Below are positions 1 to 9,126 of a DNA stretch of 64,000 nt, piece by piece; positions within the stretch are counted from its first letter, which is position 1; each line of letters opens with the position of its first letter. The notes beneath the pieces were generated by a model. It was not told the DNA's origin and did no database searches. It saw only the letters and a program-made list of their open reading frames with translations. Both the position numbers and the translations under genes were made by a program. The stretch spans positions 32,207 through 96,206 of the forward strand of contig JAIXXB010000042.1 in NCBI GenBank assembly GCA_027490955.1, given 5' to 3'. Source of the DNA: Rhodobacter sp. (GTDB taxonomy: Bacteria; Pseudomonadota; Alphaproteobacteria; Rhodobacterales; Rhodobacteraceae).

Positions 1-348
1 AGCTGGTCTTATGTCGAGGGCAAGGCAGGCCCGCAGGACAAGATTGATTTGACCTATTGGATGAACTCGCTGCAACCTATTCCAAAGGACGATCCGCTGT
101 TTGTCACCCTCAACAGCACGCAATCCATTCGCGACGACCTGATCTATGATCAGGAAACCTTTCACCACCCCGTCTATGATCTGGCGGCCTTGGCAGCGCA
201 GAAAACCATTGCGGCGGCCAATGGTGCGGGGAACACGTGGTTTTGTGGGGCTTGGATGAAGAACGGCTTTCACGAAGATGGGATTGCCAGCGCATGGGAT
301 GTGGCCGAGGCTTTGGCCCAGCGCGAAACAGCAAAGGTCGCTGCATGA
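1..348 (+). CDS. FAD/NAD-binding oxidoreductase, C-terminal part only
   Basis: The window opens inside this gene; the last 115 codons are readable from base 1. The motifs TYWMNSLQ, PLFVTLN and TWFCGAW..NGFHEDG match the C-terminus of the amine-oxidase-like FAD proteins of the COG2907 type (predicted NAD/FAD-binding protein). The N-terminal Rossmann fold lies outside the window. The stop codon overlaps the start of the next gene (ATGA), so it belongs to the 1-3734 operon. In related bacteria this protein accompanies DUF1365 and a cyclopropane-fatty-acid-synthase-like enzyme. Its substrate is unknown to me; a role in modifying membrane acyl chains is inference from context. Confidence 0.8.
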   Translation, partial: SWSYVEGKAGPQDKIDLTYWMNSLQPIPKDDPLFVTLNSTQSIRDDLIYDQETFHHPVYDLAALAAQKTIAAANGAGNTWFCGAWMKNGFHEDGIASAWDVAEALAQRETAKVAA

Positions 349-1124
349 TCGCGCTGGCTCCGCAGCCTGTTTTGCCCCTGCATCTGCGCGGGCAAACCTA
401 TCACGGGCGCAAGGGCGCAATTGCCAATGCGTTTCGCTATGGCATTGATTATGTTTTGATAAACCCAGACAGCACAGCGCGCGGGCCGTGGTTGTTTTCG
501 CGCGGGCGCGGCAATGTCACCTCGGTGCAAGACCGCGATCATGGCGGCGCACCAAAGGCGGGCACGGGGCTGGCATGGGTGCGGCAGGTGCTGGCCGCGC
601 ATGAATTGGCAGTGACGGGCGAGATTTTGTTGCTGACCCAGCCGCGCCTGTTGGGCCATGTGTTCAACCCCGTGTCATTCTGGCTGTGCTATGATGCGCA
701 GGGCGGCTTGCGGGTGGTGATTGCCGAAGTGTCCAACACCTTTGGCGAGCGCCATTCCTATCTGTGCCACCGCGATGACCATGGCACCATCACCCGCGAG
801 GATCGCCTGCGCGCTAGGAAAATCTTTCACGTCTCGCCCTTTCAACCTGTGCAGGGCGGGTATGAGTTTCGCTTTGACATCAGTGCGCAGAAAATCGGCA
901 TTTGGATTGATTATAGCGCGGGCCAAGAGGGCGGGCTTTTGGCCACGCTGACAGGCGATTTGGCCCCGCTGACCAGCCTTGGCATTTTGGGCATGATGCT
1001 GCGCCGCCCCTTTGGTGCGCGCCGCGTTGTGGCGCTGATCTATTGGCAGGCGCTAAAGCTAAGGCTAAAGGGCGCGCGCTATAATCCGCTGCCCCCCGCA
1101 CCTGAAACCGAGGTGTCAAAGTAA
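345..1124 (+). CDS. DUF1365 family protein
   Basis: This 259-residue protein shows the DUF1365 landmarks: an N-terminal RGQTYHGRKG with FRYGIDYVLIN, LLTQPRLLGHVFNPVSFW, and FHVSPFQPVQGGYEFRF. I chose the ATG at 345 because it overlaps the upstream stop (ATGA); the frame is open further upstream but only as antisense/overlap. The family has no established biochemical reaction. In Rhodobacter sphaeroides a DUF1365 protein sits beside a cyclopropane-fatty-acid-synthase-like gene in the RpoE-ChrR singlet-oxygen regulon; this is recalled knowledge. Here the following gene is an MFS transporter and no such synthase is seen. Confidence 0.85.
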   Translation: MIALAPQPVLPLHLRGQTYHGRKGAIANAFRYGIDYVLINPDSTARGPWLFSRGRGNVTSVQDRDHGGAPKAGTGLAWVRQVLAAHELAVTGEILLLTQPRLLGHVFNPVSFWLCYDAQGGLRVVIAEVSNTFGERHSYLCHRDDHGTITREDRLRARKIFHVSPFQPVQGGYEFRFDISAQKIGIWIDYSAGQEGGLLATLTGDLAPLTSLGILGMMLRRPFGARRVVALIYWQALKLRLKGARYNPLPPAPETEVSK

Positions 1125-2407
1125 TGCCCAGCGCATCTGCCATAACGGGGCGCAGCCTGATCCCATGGCCGCTGTTTGCAGCCATGATTGCGGCGGCAGG
1201 ATTGCCAATTTATATCCATGCGCCCAAGTTTTTTGTAGATGAATATGGCGTGTCATTGGCCGCTTTGGGCGGGGTGTTGGCGCTGCTGCGGCTGATTGAT
1301 GTGGTGCAAGATCCTGCCCTTGGATGGCTGGCGCAACGCTTTCCCGCCCAGCGCGGGGCTATGGTTACGGGGGCCGCAGCGCTGATGGCGGCGGCCATGC
1401 TGGGCCTTTTTGCTGCCCCGCCGCCATTTGCGCCGCTGGCGTGGTTCGCCATCACCCTGACTGTGCTGTTTTCAGCCTATTCCTTTTTGACCATTGTCTT
1501 CTATGCCCAAGGCGTTGCGCGGGCCGAGGCGCTGGGGTCAGGTGGCCATGTGCGGCTGGCAGGCTGGCGCGAGACAGGCTCGTTGATTGGGGTCTGCATC
1601 GCCGCCACCGCGCCCACGCTGCTGCTGGCCATGGGCTTTGCATCGCCCTTTGCCGCATTTGCCATTGGCTTTGCAGGGCTGGCGCTGGTGGCTACAGTTG
1701 CCATGCGGGGCGAATGGGCGGCAGCCCGCGCGCCCAGCACTTTGCAGCCCAGCATTGCGGCTATGTTCCGCCCTGCCCTGCGCGATCCGATTGCACGCAA
1801 TCTGCTGATCCTTGCCTTGGTCAATGCCGCCCCAGTGGCGGTTACATCGACGCTGTTTTTGTTCTTTGTGGAAAGCCGGCTGGAACTGCCAGCGCTTGCG
1901 GGCGTTTATCTGCTGGCCTTTTTCTTGGCGGCTGCCCTGACCGCCCCGCTTTGGAGCCGCCTTGCCGCCCGTTATGGCGAACGGCGCGTCTTGCTGGCGG
2001 GGATGGTTTTGTCGATTGTATCCTTTCTTTGGGCCATAACTTTGGGCGCGGGCGATGGCGCGGCCTTTGCGGTGATCTGCCTTGGCTCTGGCGCGGCTTT
2101 GGGTGCGGATATGGTGTTACTGCCCGCCCTATTTGCCCGCCGCATGGCCGATTTGGGGTCCGAGGCGGCAGGCTTTGGCCTGTGGTCTTTCGTCTCTAAA
2201 CTTTCGCTCGCGCTGGCGGCTGCAACCTTGCTGCCTGCCCTGCAATGGGCGGGATTTACGCCCAATATTGCCAATTCGGATACGGCCTTATGGGCGCTGT
2301 CCTTGGCCTATGCGGGGCTGCCCTGCGCGTTGAAATTGATCGCGCTGGCCCTTTTGGCCCGTATGTCCCTTTCCCCTCTTTCCCAACTTGGAGGATCACC
2401 TGCATGA
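1124..2407 (+). CDS. MFS transporter (GPH/MFS_2-like)
   Basis: The 427-residue protein consists almost entirely of hydrophobic segments, about twelve, as in a major facilitator. The loop after the second segment, DPALGWLAQRF followed by basic residues, corresponds to the MFS signature loop, and GSGAALGADMVLLPALFARR resembles the sugar:cation-symporter (GPH/MFS_2) branch. The ATG overlaps the upstream stop (TAATG). Its cargo is unknown. Conserved company with DUF1365, DUF3833 and an SDR suggests a lipid or lipid precursor rather than a nutrient, but that is inference. Confidence 0.8.
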   Translation: MPSASAITGRSLIPWPLFAAMIAAAGLPIYIHAPKFFVDEYGVSLAALGGVLALLRLIDVVQDPALGWLAQRFPAQRGAMVTGAAALMAAAMLGLFAAPPPFAPLAWFAITLTVLFSAYSFLTIVFYAQGVARAEALGSGGHVRLAGWRETGSLIGVCIAATAPTLLLAMGFASPFAAFAIGFAGLALVATVAMRGEWAAARAPSTLQPSIAAMFRPALRDPIARNLLILALVNAAPVAVTSTLFLFFVESRLELPALAGVYLLAFFLAAALTAPLWSRLAARYGERRVLLAGMVLSIVSFLWAITLGAGDGAAFAVICLGSGAALGADMVLLPALFARRMADLGSEAAGFGLWSFVSKLSLALAAATLLPALQWAGFTPNIANSDTALWALSLAYAGLPCALKLIALALLARMSLSPLSQLGGSPA

Positions 2408-2991
2408 CTCCTGCTATGACAGCCTTGCTGACCCTTTGCGCCGCGATCATCGCCGTGCTGGCTCTGCGCCGCTTCTTTGGTTTTTCCGCCCAGCGCCCCA
2501 TTGATTATTCAGCCCAAACACCGCGCTTTGATCTGCGGTCGAACTTGGCTGGCCCGATTGAATGTGAAGGTGTGATCTATGGCCCAACGGGGCGGGTCAC
2601 ATCGCGTTTTGTGGCCAAAATGCATGGCACATGGGAGGGCAATCGCGGCGTGCTGCGCGAACATTTCACCTATGATTCGGGCAGCGAGCAATTGCGCGAA
2701 TGGCGGCTGACCATTGGCGCAGATGGGCGCATCATTGCCGAGGCTGATGATGTTGTGGGCGCAGGGACGGGCGAAGTATCGGGGCCGACTGTGTTTTTGA
2801 ACTATAGCATCAAATTGCCCGCCAGTGCGGGCGGGCATGTTTTGGCCGTGCAAGATTGGATGTATCTGACCCAAAACGGCACCATCATCAATCGCAGCCA
2901 GTTTCGCAAATTTGGCTTCAAAGTGGCTGAATTGGTCGCAACCCTGCGCCCTGCCGCCGCCACAGCGCCCATGTTAGAGGCTGCTGAATGA
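2404..2991 (+). CDS. DUF3833 family protein
   Basis: This 195-residue protein begins with one hydrophobic helix (about residues 5-22), predicting a membrane anchor or uncleaved signal. It continues with the DUF3833 pattern: FDLRSNLAGPIECEGVIYGPTGRVTSRF, MHGTWEGNRGVLREHF and VQDWMYLTQNGTIINRSQFRKFGFKVAEL. The start is the ATG in the ATGA overlap with the MFS gene; an earlier in-frame ATG at 2245 would lie inside that gene. DUF3833 proteins are of unknown function and usually sit in this type of operon. The fold may be a lipocalin-like barrel, which I cannot verify. Confidence 0.8.
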   Translation: MTPAMTALLTLCAAIIAVLALRRFFGFSAQRPIDYSAQTPRFDLRSNLAGPIECEGVIYGPTGRVTSRFVAKMHGTWEGNRGVLREHFTYDSGSEQLREWRLTIGADGRIIAEADDVVGAGTGEVSGPTVFLNYSIKLPASAGGHVLAVQDWMYLTQNGTIINRSQFRKFGFKVAELVATLRPAAATAPMLEAAE

Positions 2992-3734
2992 GCAGGGATT
3001 TCAGCAGCAAGACCTATTGGCTGGTCGGCGCATCCGAGGGGCTGGGCCTTGCCCTTGCTCAGCGCCTTGCCGCTGCGGGGGCGAATGTTGTGATTTCGGC
3101 CCGTAATGCCGCCAAGCTGGACGAGGCAGCCGCCAGCATCCCGCGCGCCCGCGCTGTGGCCATGGATGTGGGCGATGGCGCCAGCGTGACCGCCGCCGCC
3201 GCGACAGTGGGCGCGATAGATGGGATGGTGTTTTTGGCAGGCATCTATACCCCGATGACCGCGCAAAACTGGAACGCCGCTGAGGTAGAGGCGATGTGCG
3301 ACATCAACTTTACAGGCTGCGCCCGTGTATTGGGGGCTGTTCTGCCCGCCATGGTGGCGCGCAACGCGGGGCATGTGGTGATTACAGGGTCACTGTCGGG
3401 GTTTCGCGGCCTGCCAGGTGCGATTGGTTATGCCGCCAGCAAGGCAGGCACGATGGTGCTGGCCGAATGTCTTTACGCCGATCTGCGCGGCACAGGGGTG
3501 CATGTGCAACTTGGTAACCCCGGTTTCATCCGCACACGCCTGACCGATAAGAACAGCTTCAAAATGCCCTTCCTGATGGAACCCGCGCAAGCCGCCGAAG
3601 AAATGTTCACGCTGATGAGTTCTAATGCCTTCAGCCGCAGTTTCCCCGCCGCCTTTGCCGCATTTTTCCGCCTTGGGAATTTCCTGCCAAATTGGCTGTA
3701 TTACAGGCTGTTTGCGCCAAAGTCAGGGGGCTAG
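2988..3734 (+). CDS. SDR family oxidoreductase
   Basis: This is a 248-residue short-chain dehydrogenase with the cofactor motif GASEGLGLALA near the N-terminus, the catalytic Ser in VVITGSLSGF and YAASK as the YxxxK pair. It overlaps the DUF3833 stop by four bases and ends the operon. A C-terminal hydrophobic stretch (FPAAFAAFFRLGNFLPNWLYY) suggests membrane association. In the R. sphaeroides RpoE-dependent cluster an SDR occupies a similar position, so a role in lipid modification or stress signalling is plausible. The substrate is not deducible. A repeat-family element begins inside its last codons. Confidence 0.85.
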   Translation: MSRDFSSKTYWLVGASEGLGLALAQRLAAAGANVVISARNAAKLDEAAASIPRARAVAMDVGDGASVTAAAATVGAIDGMVFLAGIYTPMTAQNWNAAEVEAMCDINFTGCARVLGAVLPAMVARNAGHVVITGSLSGFRGLPGAIGYAASKAGTMVLAECLYADLRGTGVHVQLGNPGFIRTRLTDKNSFKMPFLMEPAQAAEEMFTLMSSNAFSRSFPAAFAAFFRLGNFLPNWLYYRLFAPKSGG

Positions 3735-3799
3735 CCCCCTCGATGCTTTTGCACGCAAAAGCATCTCACCCCCAGGATATTTGGAAAAAGAAGAAGCCC
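3726..3799 (+). repeat. dispersed hairpin repeat, copy A
   Basis: Copy A has three parts: a G/C hairpin GGGGG-CTAG-CCCCC (3726-3739), a hairpin with 11-base arms and a 2-base loop (arms GATGCTTTTGC and its complement, 3742-3765), and the tail CCCCCAGGATATTTGG followed by an A/G-rich run (3769-3797). It separates the convergent SDR and pth genes. Five more copies, one degenerate, occur at 24627, 33514, 33705, 43850 and 54201. Confidence 0.85.
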
Positions 3800-3910
3800 G
3801 TCGCGCATCTTTGGTGTTTTCATTGATCTATGGGGTAAGCTGGCGCGCGCGGTTATGGCGTAGGTGTCGCACTCCGCTGGGGTTGGGTGAGGCTGGGCTG
3901 GCAAAGCAGA

Positions 3911-4591
3911 TTAGGGCCTAAAGCGATCCAACAACTTTTCCATCGGCGATCTGGTATCTGCCACAGGCGCCTCGATTGGGTTAGGGGTATTCTGCGCGGC
4001 GGGGGCGGGTTTCTTTTCTTTTGGTGGGGCCATGCGCAGGGCCACGGCGTTGAGAAATTTAGGAACATCCCCGCCCGCCAGATGGGCCGCGCCAGCGGAA
4101 ATACCCGCCATCAGATCATCCAGCCAAGCCTGATCTGCCTTGGCGAAATCATGCAAAACATAATCGGCCACGCGATCTTTGTGGCCAGGGTGGCCAATGC
4201 CAAGGCGCAGGCGCGCATAGCCCTCGCCCAGATGGGCATGGATGGATCGCAGCCCATTATGGCCTGCATGCCCGCCGCCAAACTTGGCCTTAATCTTGGC
4301 GGGGGGCAGGTCTAGCTCGTCGTGGAACACCGTGATGTCAGCCGCGTCTATTTTGTGAAAAGCGGCCGCCGCCTGCACCGACTGGCCTGACAGATTCATG
4401 AAGGTTTCAGGCTTTAGCAGCAGCACCTTTTCGCTGCCAAACCGCCCATCGCTGATCTGCCCCTGAAAGGCGCGCTTCCATGGGGTAAAGCTGTGGTCGG
4501 CGGCAATGCGATCAACCGCCATGAAGCCGATGTTATGCCGATTGGCGGCATATTTCGCCCCCGGATTGCCAAGGCCCACGAACAGTTTCAT
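3911..4591 (-). CDS. pth: peptidyl-tRNA hydrolase
   Basis: Pth recycles tRNA from peptidyl-tRNA released by abortive translation. Signatures are VGLGNPGAKYAANRHNIGF with the catalytic His, LKPETFMNLSG, FHDELDLPPAKIKAKFGGGHAGHNGLRSI and RLRLGIGHPG. The body is followed by a roughly 40-residue proline/alanine-rich tail ending in RSPMEKLLDRFRP, common in alphaproteobacterial Pth. I place the start at ATG 4591 (TGATG overlap with mogA) rather than the preceding GTG at 4594. It appears co-transcribed with mogA. Confidence 0.95.
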   Translation of the reverse strand: MKLFVGLGNPGAKYAANRHNIGFMAVDRIAADHSFTPWKRAFQGQISDGRFGSEKVLLLKPETFMNLSGQSVQAAAAFHKIDAADITVFHDELDLPPAKIKAKFGGGHAGHNGLRSIHAHLGEGYARLRLGIGHPGHKDRVADYVLHDFAKADQAWLDDLMAGISAGAAHLAGGDVPKFLNAVALRMAPPKEKKPAPAAQNTPNPIEAPVADTRSPMEKLLDRFRP

Positions 4592-5118
4592 CACGCGCCT
4601 TTCGGTCTGTGGGCGGCAATCCGCGCTGGGTCGGTTTCGATACGCGCAGCGCCGATCAAATCAAGGCAATAGGGCACGGCGGCGAAAATTGCCTCTAGGG
4701 AGGTCGCAATTGCATTCGGGCTGCCCGGAAGGGTGATGATGAGGCAGCGGCCCCGCACGGCGGCCTCTTGCCGCGATAAAATGGCGGTGGGCACAACGGC
4801 CAAATTCGCGCGCCGCATCGCCTCGCCAAAGCCAGACAGCACCATCGGGGCCACATCGGCCAGCGCTTCGGGGGTTTGATCGCGTGGGGCGGGGCCTGTG
4901 CCGCCCGTGGCCAAAACCAAATCCGCGCCCCAAATATCCGCCAAATCCACCAGCGCCGCGCCCACTTCGGCGCGCCCATCGGGGGTGATGCGGCGCAGAA
5001 TTTCGACGGGCGAGGTGATGACGGCGCGCAGCCATGCCTCTGCCGCAGGGCCAGAGCGGTCGGCATATTCCCCGCTATGGGCGCGGTCAGATACTGTAAG
5101 AACGGCGATACGGGCCAT
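4591..5118 (-). CDS. mogA: molybdopterin adenylyltransferase (MogA/MoaB type)
   Basis: The 175-residue protein begins MARIAVLTVSDRAHSGEYADRSGP and contains LVLATGGTGPAPRDQTPEAL, typical of MogA/MoaB proteins that adenylylate molybdopterin before molybdate insertion. ILSRQEAAVRGRCLIITLPGSPNAI fits the MPT-binding region. The open frame continues upstream, but the ATG at 5118 aligns with the family N-terminus. It is divergent from rsgA and overlaps pth by one base. MogA and MoaB are hard to separate by eye, so the gene symbol is the family call. Confidence 0.88.
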   Translation of the reverse strand: MARIAVLTVSDRAHSGEYADRSGPAAEAWLRAVITSPVEILRRITPDGRAEVGAALVDLADIWGADLVLATGGTGPAPRDQTPEALADVAPMVLSGFGEAMRRANLAVVPTAILSRQEAAVRGRCLIITLPGSPNAIATSLEAIFAAVPYCLDLIGAARIETDPARIAAHRPKGA

Positions 5119-5184
5119 AAGCTGCCTATGAATAAGGTCTTGCCAAGGCTTGCCCAATTTGCGCGGGCGGCGCAAGATGGGGCG

Positions 5185-6204
5185 ATGACAAACACCGCCC
5201 TTATGCAGCTTGGCTGGACGCCCGATTTGGATGCAGCGGCACAGGCGGCGGCCCTGCCCAATGCCGCGCCCTACCGCATCGCCATGCTGCACAAATCGCG
5301 GGCCGACGCGCTGGGTTCGGCTGGCCCTGCAACGCTGATTTTTCCGCCTGATATGACATCGGCAGATGTTGCCGTGGGCGACTTTGTGCTGGCCGAGGCA
5401 GGGCGCATTTGCCATATCTTGCCGCGCCATTCGCTGCTGCGCCGCCGCGCTGCGGGCACGGGGGTGGGGTTGCAACTGATCGCGGCCAATGTCGATTGCA
5501 TGTTGATCGTCACCGCCTGCGGGCTAGAGTTTAATGCCGCACGGGTAGAGCGCTATCTGGTCTTGGCCCATGCCAGCGACATTACCCCCGTGATCGTGTT
5601 GACCAAGGCCGATGTGATTGATCCTGAACCCTTTGTTGCACAGGCCAATGCTGTGGCGGGTGGTGCGGCCGTGCTGGCGCTGAATGCCAAAACAGGGGCG
5701 GGTGCATTGCTGCCCTATGTGGCGGCAGGCAAAACGGCGGTGCTGATGGGGTCTTCAGGGGTTGGCAAATCGACACTGGCCAATGGCCTTTTGGGGGCAC
5801 AGACCCATGCCACGGGCGGCGTGCGTGACAAGGACGAGCGTGGCCGCCACACCACCACCGCGCGGCATCTGTTTGCTCTGCCGAATGGGGGCTGGCTGAT
5901 CGACACCCCCGGCGTGCGCGAGGTGCAACTGGCCGATGTAGACGCAGGCATCGACATGTTGTTTGGCGATATTCTGGCGCTGTCCAATGACTGCCGCTTT
6001 CGCAATTGTCAGCACAAATCCGAACCCGCCTGCGCCGTGCAAGCCGCCGTTGCGCGCGGCGCGTTGGATGCTCAGCGCGTCGAGCGGTGGCGCAAATTGC
6101 TGGCCGAAGGGGCAGGCAATGCCGCAGCCCTAACCCAATCGCAAATCCGCGCGGCGGGGCGGCATACTAAGAAATCAGCCGCCAAACATAGCGGGCAAGA
6201 CTGA
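5185..6204 (+). CDS. rsgA: ribosome small-subunit biogenesis GTPase RsgA
   Basis: RsgA is a circularly permuted GTPase that checks late 30S assembly. The permuted order is visible: G4 (VLTKAD) precedes G1 (GSSGVGKSTL), followed by G3 (DTPGVRE) and the zinc motif CRFRNCQHKSEPAC. From ATG 5185 it is 339 residues, near family length. An upstream in-frame ATG at 5128 would add 19 residues but has no ribosome-binding site and lies close to the divergent mogA start. The N-terminal OB domain covers about residues 25-90. Confidence 0.93.
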   Translation: MTNTALMQLGWTPDLDAAAQAAALPNAAPYRIAMLHKSRADALGSAGPATLIFPPDMTSADVAVGDFVLAEAGRICHILPRHSLLRRRAAGTGVGLQLIAANVDCMLIVTACGLEFNAARVERYLVLAHASDITPVIVLTKADVIDPEPFVAQANAVAGGAAVLALNAKTGAGALLPYVAAGKTAVLMGSSGVGKSTLANGLLGAQTHATGGVRDKDERGRHTTTARHLFALPNGGWLIDTPGVREVQLADVDAGIDMLFGDILALSNDCRFRNCQHKSEPACAVQAAVARGALDAQRVERWRKLLAEGAGNAAALTQSQIRAAGRHTKKSAAKHSGQD

Positions 6205-6269
6205 CTGCCCTTGGTTGCGCTTGCGCCCCATCCGCCCTAGTCTGCCACAACCGAATCTTGCAGGGCGAT

Positions 6270-8096
6270 ATGACCGAAACGGGCGAGAAAACCTATCAGG
6301 TGCTGGCGCGCAAATACCGCCCCGCCACTTTTGCCGATTTGGTCGGGCAAGAGGCGATGGTGCGCACGCTGAAAAACGCCTTCGCCGCCGATCGCATTGC
6401 CCATGCCTTTATGATGACGGGTATCCGCGGTACGGGCAAAACCACCACGGCGCGAATCATCGCCAAGGGGCTCAATTGCATTGGCCCCGATGGTAAGGGC
6501 GGCCCCACGACCGAGCCTTGCGGCATCTGCGAGCCATGCATCGCCATTGCCGAAGGGCGGCATGTGGATGTGCTGGAAATGGACGCCGCATCGCGCACAG
6601 GCGTGGGTGATATGCGCGAAGTGATTGATTCCGTTCACTATCGCGCGGCATCGGCCCGCTATAAAATCTATATCATTGACGAAGTGCACATGCTGTCGAA
6701 TGCGGCGTTCAACGCGCTGCTCAAAACGCTGGAAGAACCGCCCGCGCATGTGAAATTCATCTTTGCCACCACGGAAATTCGCAAAGTGCCTGTGACTGTG
6801 CTGTCCCGCTGCCAGCGGTTTGATCTGAAACGGATCGAACCCGAAGTGCAGATGGCCCTTCTGCGCAAAATCGCCACTGCCGAAGGCGCGCAGATCACCG
6901 ATGGCGCGCTGGCGCTGATTGCCCGCGCTGCCGAAGGATCGGCCCGCGATGCGACCAGTTTGCTGGATCAGGCCATTTCGAATGGGGCGGGGGAAACCAG
7001 TGCCGATATGGTGCGCGCCATGTTGGGGCTGGCGGATCGTGGCCGTGTTTTGGATTTGTTTGATTTGATCCTGCGCGGCGATGCGGCAGGGGCGCTGGCG
7101 GAACTGGCGGCGCAATATTCCGATGGGGCAGACCCGATGGCGGTGCTGCGCGATTTGGCCGAAATCAGCCATTGGCTGTCGGTCGTCAAAATCTCGCCCG
7201 AGGCGGCGGATGATCCGACCACCCCGCAGGATGAACGCGAGAGGGGCCTAAAGATGGCGCAGGCCGTGCCGATGCGCGCCCTGTCGCGGGCGTGGCAGAT
7301 GCTGCTTAAGGCATTGGAAGAGGTGGCGCTGGCCCCCAATGCCATGATGGCCGCTGAAATGGCTGTGATCCGCCTGACCCATGTCGCCGATTTGCCCGAC
7401 CCTGAAACGCTGGTGCGGCGGTTGCAAAATGGCCCTGCCGCAGCATCACCATCTGGCCCTGTGGCAGGCGGCGCACCTGCAGGTGGTGGCAATGGCGGCG
7501 CTGGTGGTAGCATTGGTGGTGGCAGCGGCGGCGATGGGCAAGCTGTCCACAGCCCGATGCTGCGCCTTGCCCCATCCGCTCCCGCGCGCGGTGCGCCCCA
7601 TGCGCAAATGGCACCACAAGCCCAGCCCGACCCTGCGGGCGAGATCAGCCTGCTGACCTTTGGACAAGTGGTCGATCTGATCCGTGCCAAGCGCGACATG
7701 CTGCTGCTGACCGAAGTGGAACATGACCTACGCCTTGTGCGCTATGCGCCTGGCCGTATCGAATTTGAACCTGCCCCATCCGCCAAGCCCGACCTTGCCG
7801 CGCGCCTGTCACAGCGCCTGCAGGGCTGGACGGGGCAGCGTTGGGGCGTGTCGGTCGTGGCAGGTGGGGGCAGCGCAACCATCGCCGAGGCGCGCGATGC
7901 GCTGGACACCACGGCCAAGACACAGGCGCTGGATAACCCGCTTGTGCAGGCGGTGATGGCCGCCTTTCCCGCCGCAAAAATCGCCGCCATCCGCCTGCCC
8001 GAACCAGATGCGCCCGCGAGCTTGGCCGCAGATGCGGGCCAAGATGGGGCCGAGGAGACGGGCAGCGAGGATTGGGATCCGTTTGAAGATGATTAG
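6270..8096 (+). CDS. dnaX: DNA polymerase III subunit gamma/tau
   Basis: The 608-residue clamp-loader ATPase has YRPATFADLVGQ, Walker A GIRGTGKTTTA, the zinc cysteines (NCIGPDG..EPCGICEPC), Walker B IYIIDEVHML and the SRC motif LSRCQRFDLKRI. A glycine-rich linker (about residues 395-425) precedes a C-terminal tau-type domain. I prefer ATG 6270, with AGGG just upstream, over TTG 6258. It starts the dnaX-ybaB-recR order found in many bacteria. I see no E. coli-type A-rich slippery site, so a separate gamma form is not evident. Confidence 0.96.
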   Translation: MTETGEKTYQVLARKYRPATFADLVGQEAMVRTLKNAFAADRIAHAFMMTGIRGTGKTTTARIIAKGLNCIGPDGKGGPTTEPCGICEPCIAIAEGRHVDVLEMDAASRTGVGDMREVIDSVHYRAASARYKIYIIDEVHMLSNAAFNALLKTLEEPPAHVKFIFATTEIRKVPVTVLSRCQRFDLKRIEPEVQMALLRKIATAEGAQITDGALALIARAAEGSARDATSLLDQAISNGAGETSADMVRAMLGLADRGRVLDLFDLILRGDAAGALAELAAQYSDGADPMAVLRDLAEISHWLSVVKISPEAADDPTTPQDERERGLKMAQAVPMRALSRAWQMLLKALEEVALAPNAMMAAEMAVIRLTHVADLPDPETLVRRLQNGPAAASPSGPVAGGAPAGGGNGGAGGSIGGGSGGDGQAVHSPMLRLAPSAPARGAPHAQMAPQAQPDPAGEISLLTFGQVVDLIRAKRDMLLLTEVEHDLRLVRYAPGRIEFEPAPSAKPDLAARLSQRLQGWTGQRWGVSVVAGGGSATIAEARDALDTTAKTQALDNPLVQAVMAAFPAAKIAAIRLPEPDAPASLAADAGQDGAEETGSEDWDPFEDD

Positions 8097-8104
8097 GGCA
8101 TAAC

Positions 8105-8452
8105 ATGCTGAAAGGTCTTGGAAATATCGCCGATATGGCCAAAATGATGAAGGCTGCACAAGCCATGCAAAGCCGCATGGCCGAGTTGCAAGACAGCCTT
8201 GCGCGGGTCATCATCACGGGCGAGGCAGGCGCTGGCCTTGTTGCGGTGCGCTGCACGGGTAAGGGCGATGTAATTGGCATCGATCTGTCGCCCAGCATCT
8301 TGCACGCCAGCGCCCAACAACAGGCGCAAGACCTGATCTTGGCTGCAATCCAAGATGCGCAGTCCCGCGCCCGCGCCTATATGATGTCTGAAATGGCCCG
8401 CATCGCGCAGGAACTGGGCCTACCCGCCGATATGATGCTGCCAAACATATGA
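8105..8452 (+). CDS. YbaB/EbfC nucleoid-associated protein
   Basis: This 115-residue protein starts [25 protein letters not shown], an N-terminal helix typical of YbaB/EbfC, followed by a beta core ([19 protein letters not shown]) and a C-terminal helix. The family binds DNA as a dimer and associates with the nucleoid; its link to RecR/DnaX is conserved gene order, not a proven joint function. It begins 8 bases after dnaX and overlaps recR by 4 bases (ATGA), so the three are likely one transcript. Confidence 0.93.
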   Translation: MLKGLGNIADMAKMMKAAQAMQSRMAELQDSLARVIITGEAGAGLVAVRCTGKGDVIGIDLSPSILHASAQQQAQDLILAAIQDAQSRARAYMMSEMARIAQELGLPADMMLPNI

Positions 8453-9045
8453 GCGAGACGCGCGACATTGAAACACTGATCGACCTGATGGCGCGCCTGC
8501 CCGGCCTTGGGCCGCGCTCTGCCCGTCGCGCGGTGCTGGCGCTTTTGAAAAAGCGGGGGCAGTTTATGGCCCCTTTGGCGACAGCCATGGCGCAAGTGGC
8601 CCTGACGGCCAAAGATTGCACCATCTGCGGCAACATCGGCCAGTCCGAGATTTGCCCGATTTGCGCCGATCCTGCCCGCGACACGGGCGAGATTTGCGTG
8701 ATCGAAGACGTGGCCGATCTTTGGGCGATGGAAAGGGGCGGCGCGTTTCGCGGGCGCTATCACGTGCTGGGCGGCACGCTGTCGGTGCTGGATGATATGG
8801 GGCCAGACCAGCTTGGCATTCCCCGCCTTGTCGCGCGCGTGGGCGAGACGGGCGCGCGCGAGGTGATCTTGGCCCTGAACGCCACAGTCGATGGCCAAAC
8901 CACCGCCCATTATATTGCCGACTGTCTGGCCGATACGGGCGTGGCGATCACCACCCTTGCCCAAGGCGTACCGATTGGCGGAGAGCTGAACTACCTTGAC
9001 GATGGCACCATCGGCGCGGCCCTGCGCGCGCGCAGAAAGCTGTAG
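8449..9045 (+). CDS. recR: recombination mediator RecR
   Basis: RecR works with RecF/RecO to load RecA on gapped DNA. The 198-residue protein has an N-terminal helix-hairpin-helix ([11 protein letters not shown]), a four-cysteine zinc finger ([16 protein letters not shown]), a Toprim domain beginning [15 protein letters not shown] and the C-terminal [24 protein letters not shown]. Its length is the family norm. The start overlaps the ybaB stop. Confidence 0.97.
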   Translation: MSETRDIETLIDLMARLPGLGPRSARRAVLALLKKRGQFMAPLATAMAQVALTAKDCTICGNIGQSEICPICADPARDTGEICVIEDVADLWAMERGGAFRGRYHVLGGTLSVLDDMGPDQLGIPRLVARVGETGAREVILALNATVDGQTTAHYIADCLADTGVAITTLAQGVPIGGELNYLDDGTIGAALRARRKL

Positions 9046-9098
9046 GGCAAGCTGTCGCTTTTCGGCAACCCGCAGGCGAATTGCCGCAGCAAACCATC

Positions 9099-9126
9099 TT
9101 GAAAACATCATCCACCCTAATAATAT
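9099..9126 (+). promoter_or_regulatory. sigma-70-like promoter of the cold-shock gene
   Basis: TTGAAA, a 16-base spacer and TAATAT form a good housekeeping promoter. It lies about 118 bases before the cold-shock start codon and so predicts a 5' leader of roughly 110 bases (9133-9244), as in cold-shock genes whose long leaders regulate translation. Confidence 0.6.

Noticed and set aside
7450..7545. Programmed frameshift in dnaX
   Set aside because: The region encodes a glycine-rich linker but contains no A-rich slippery heptamer like that of E. coli.
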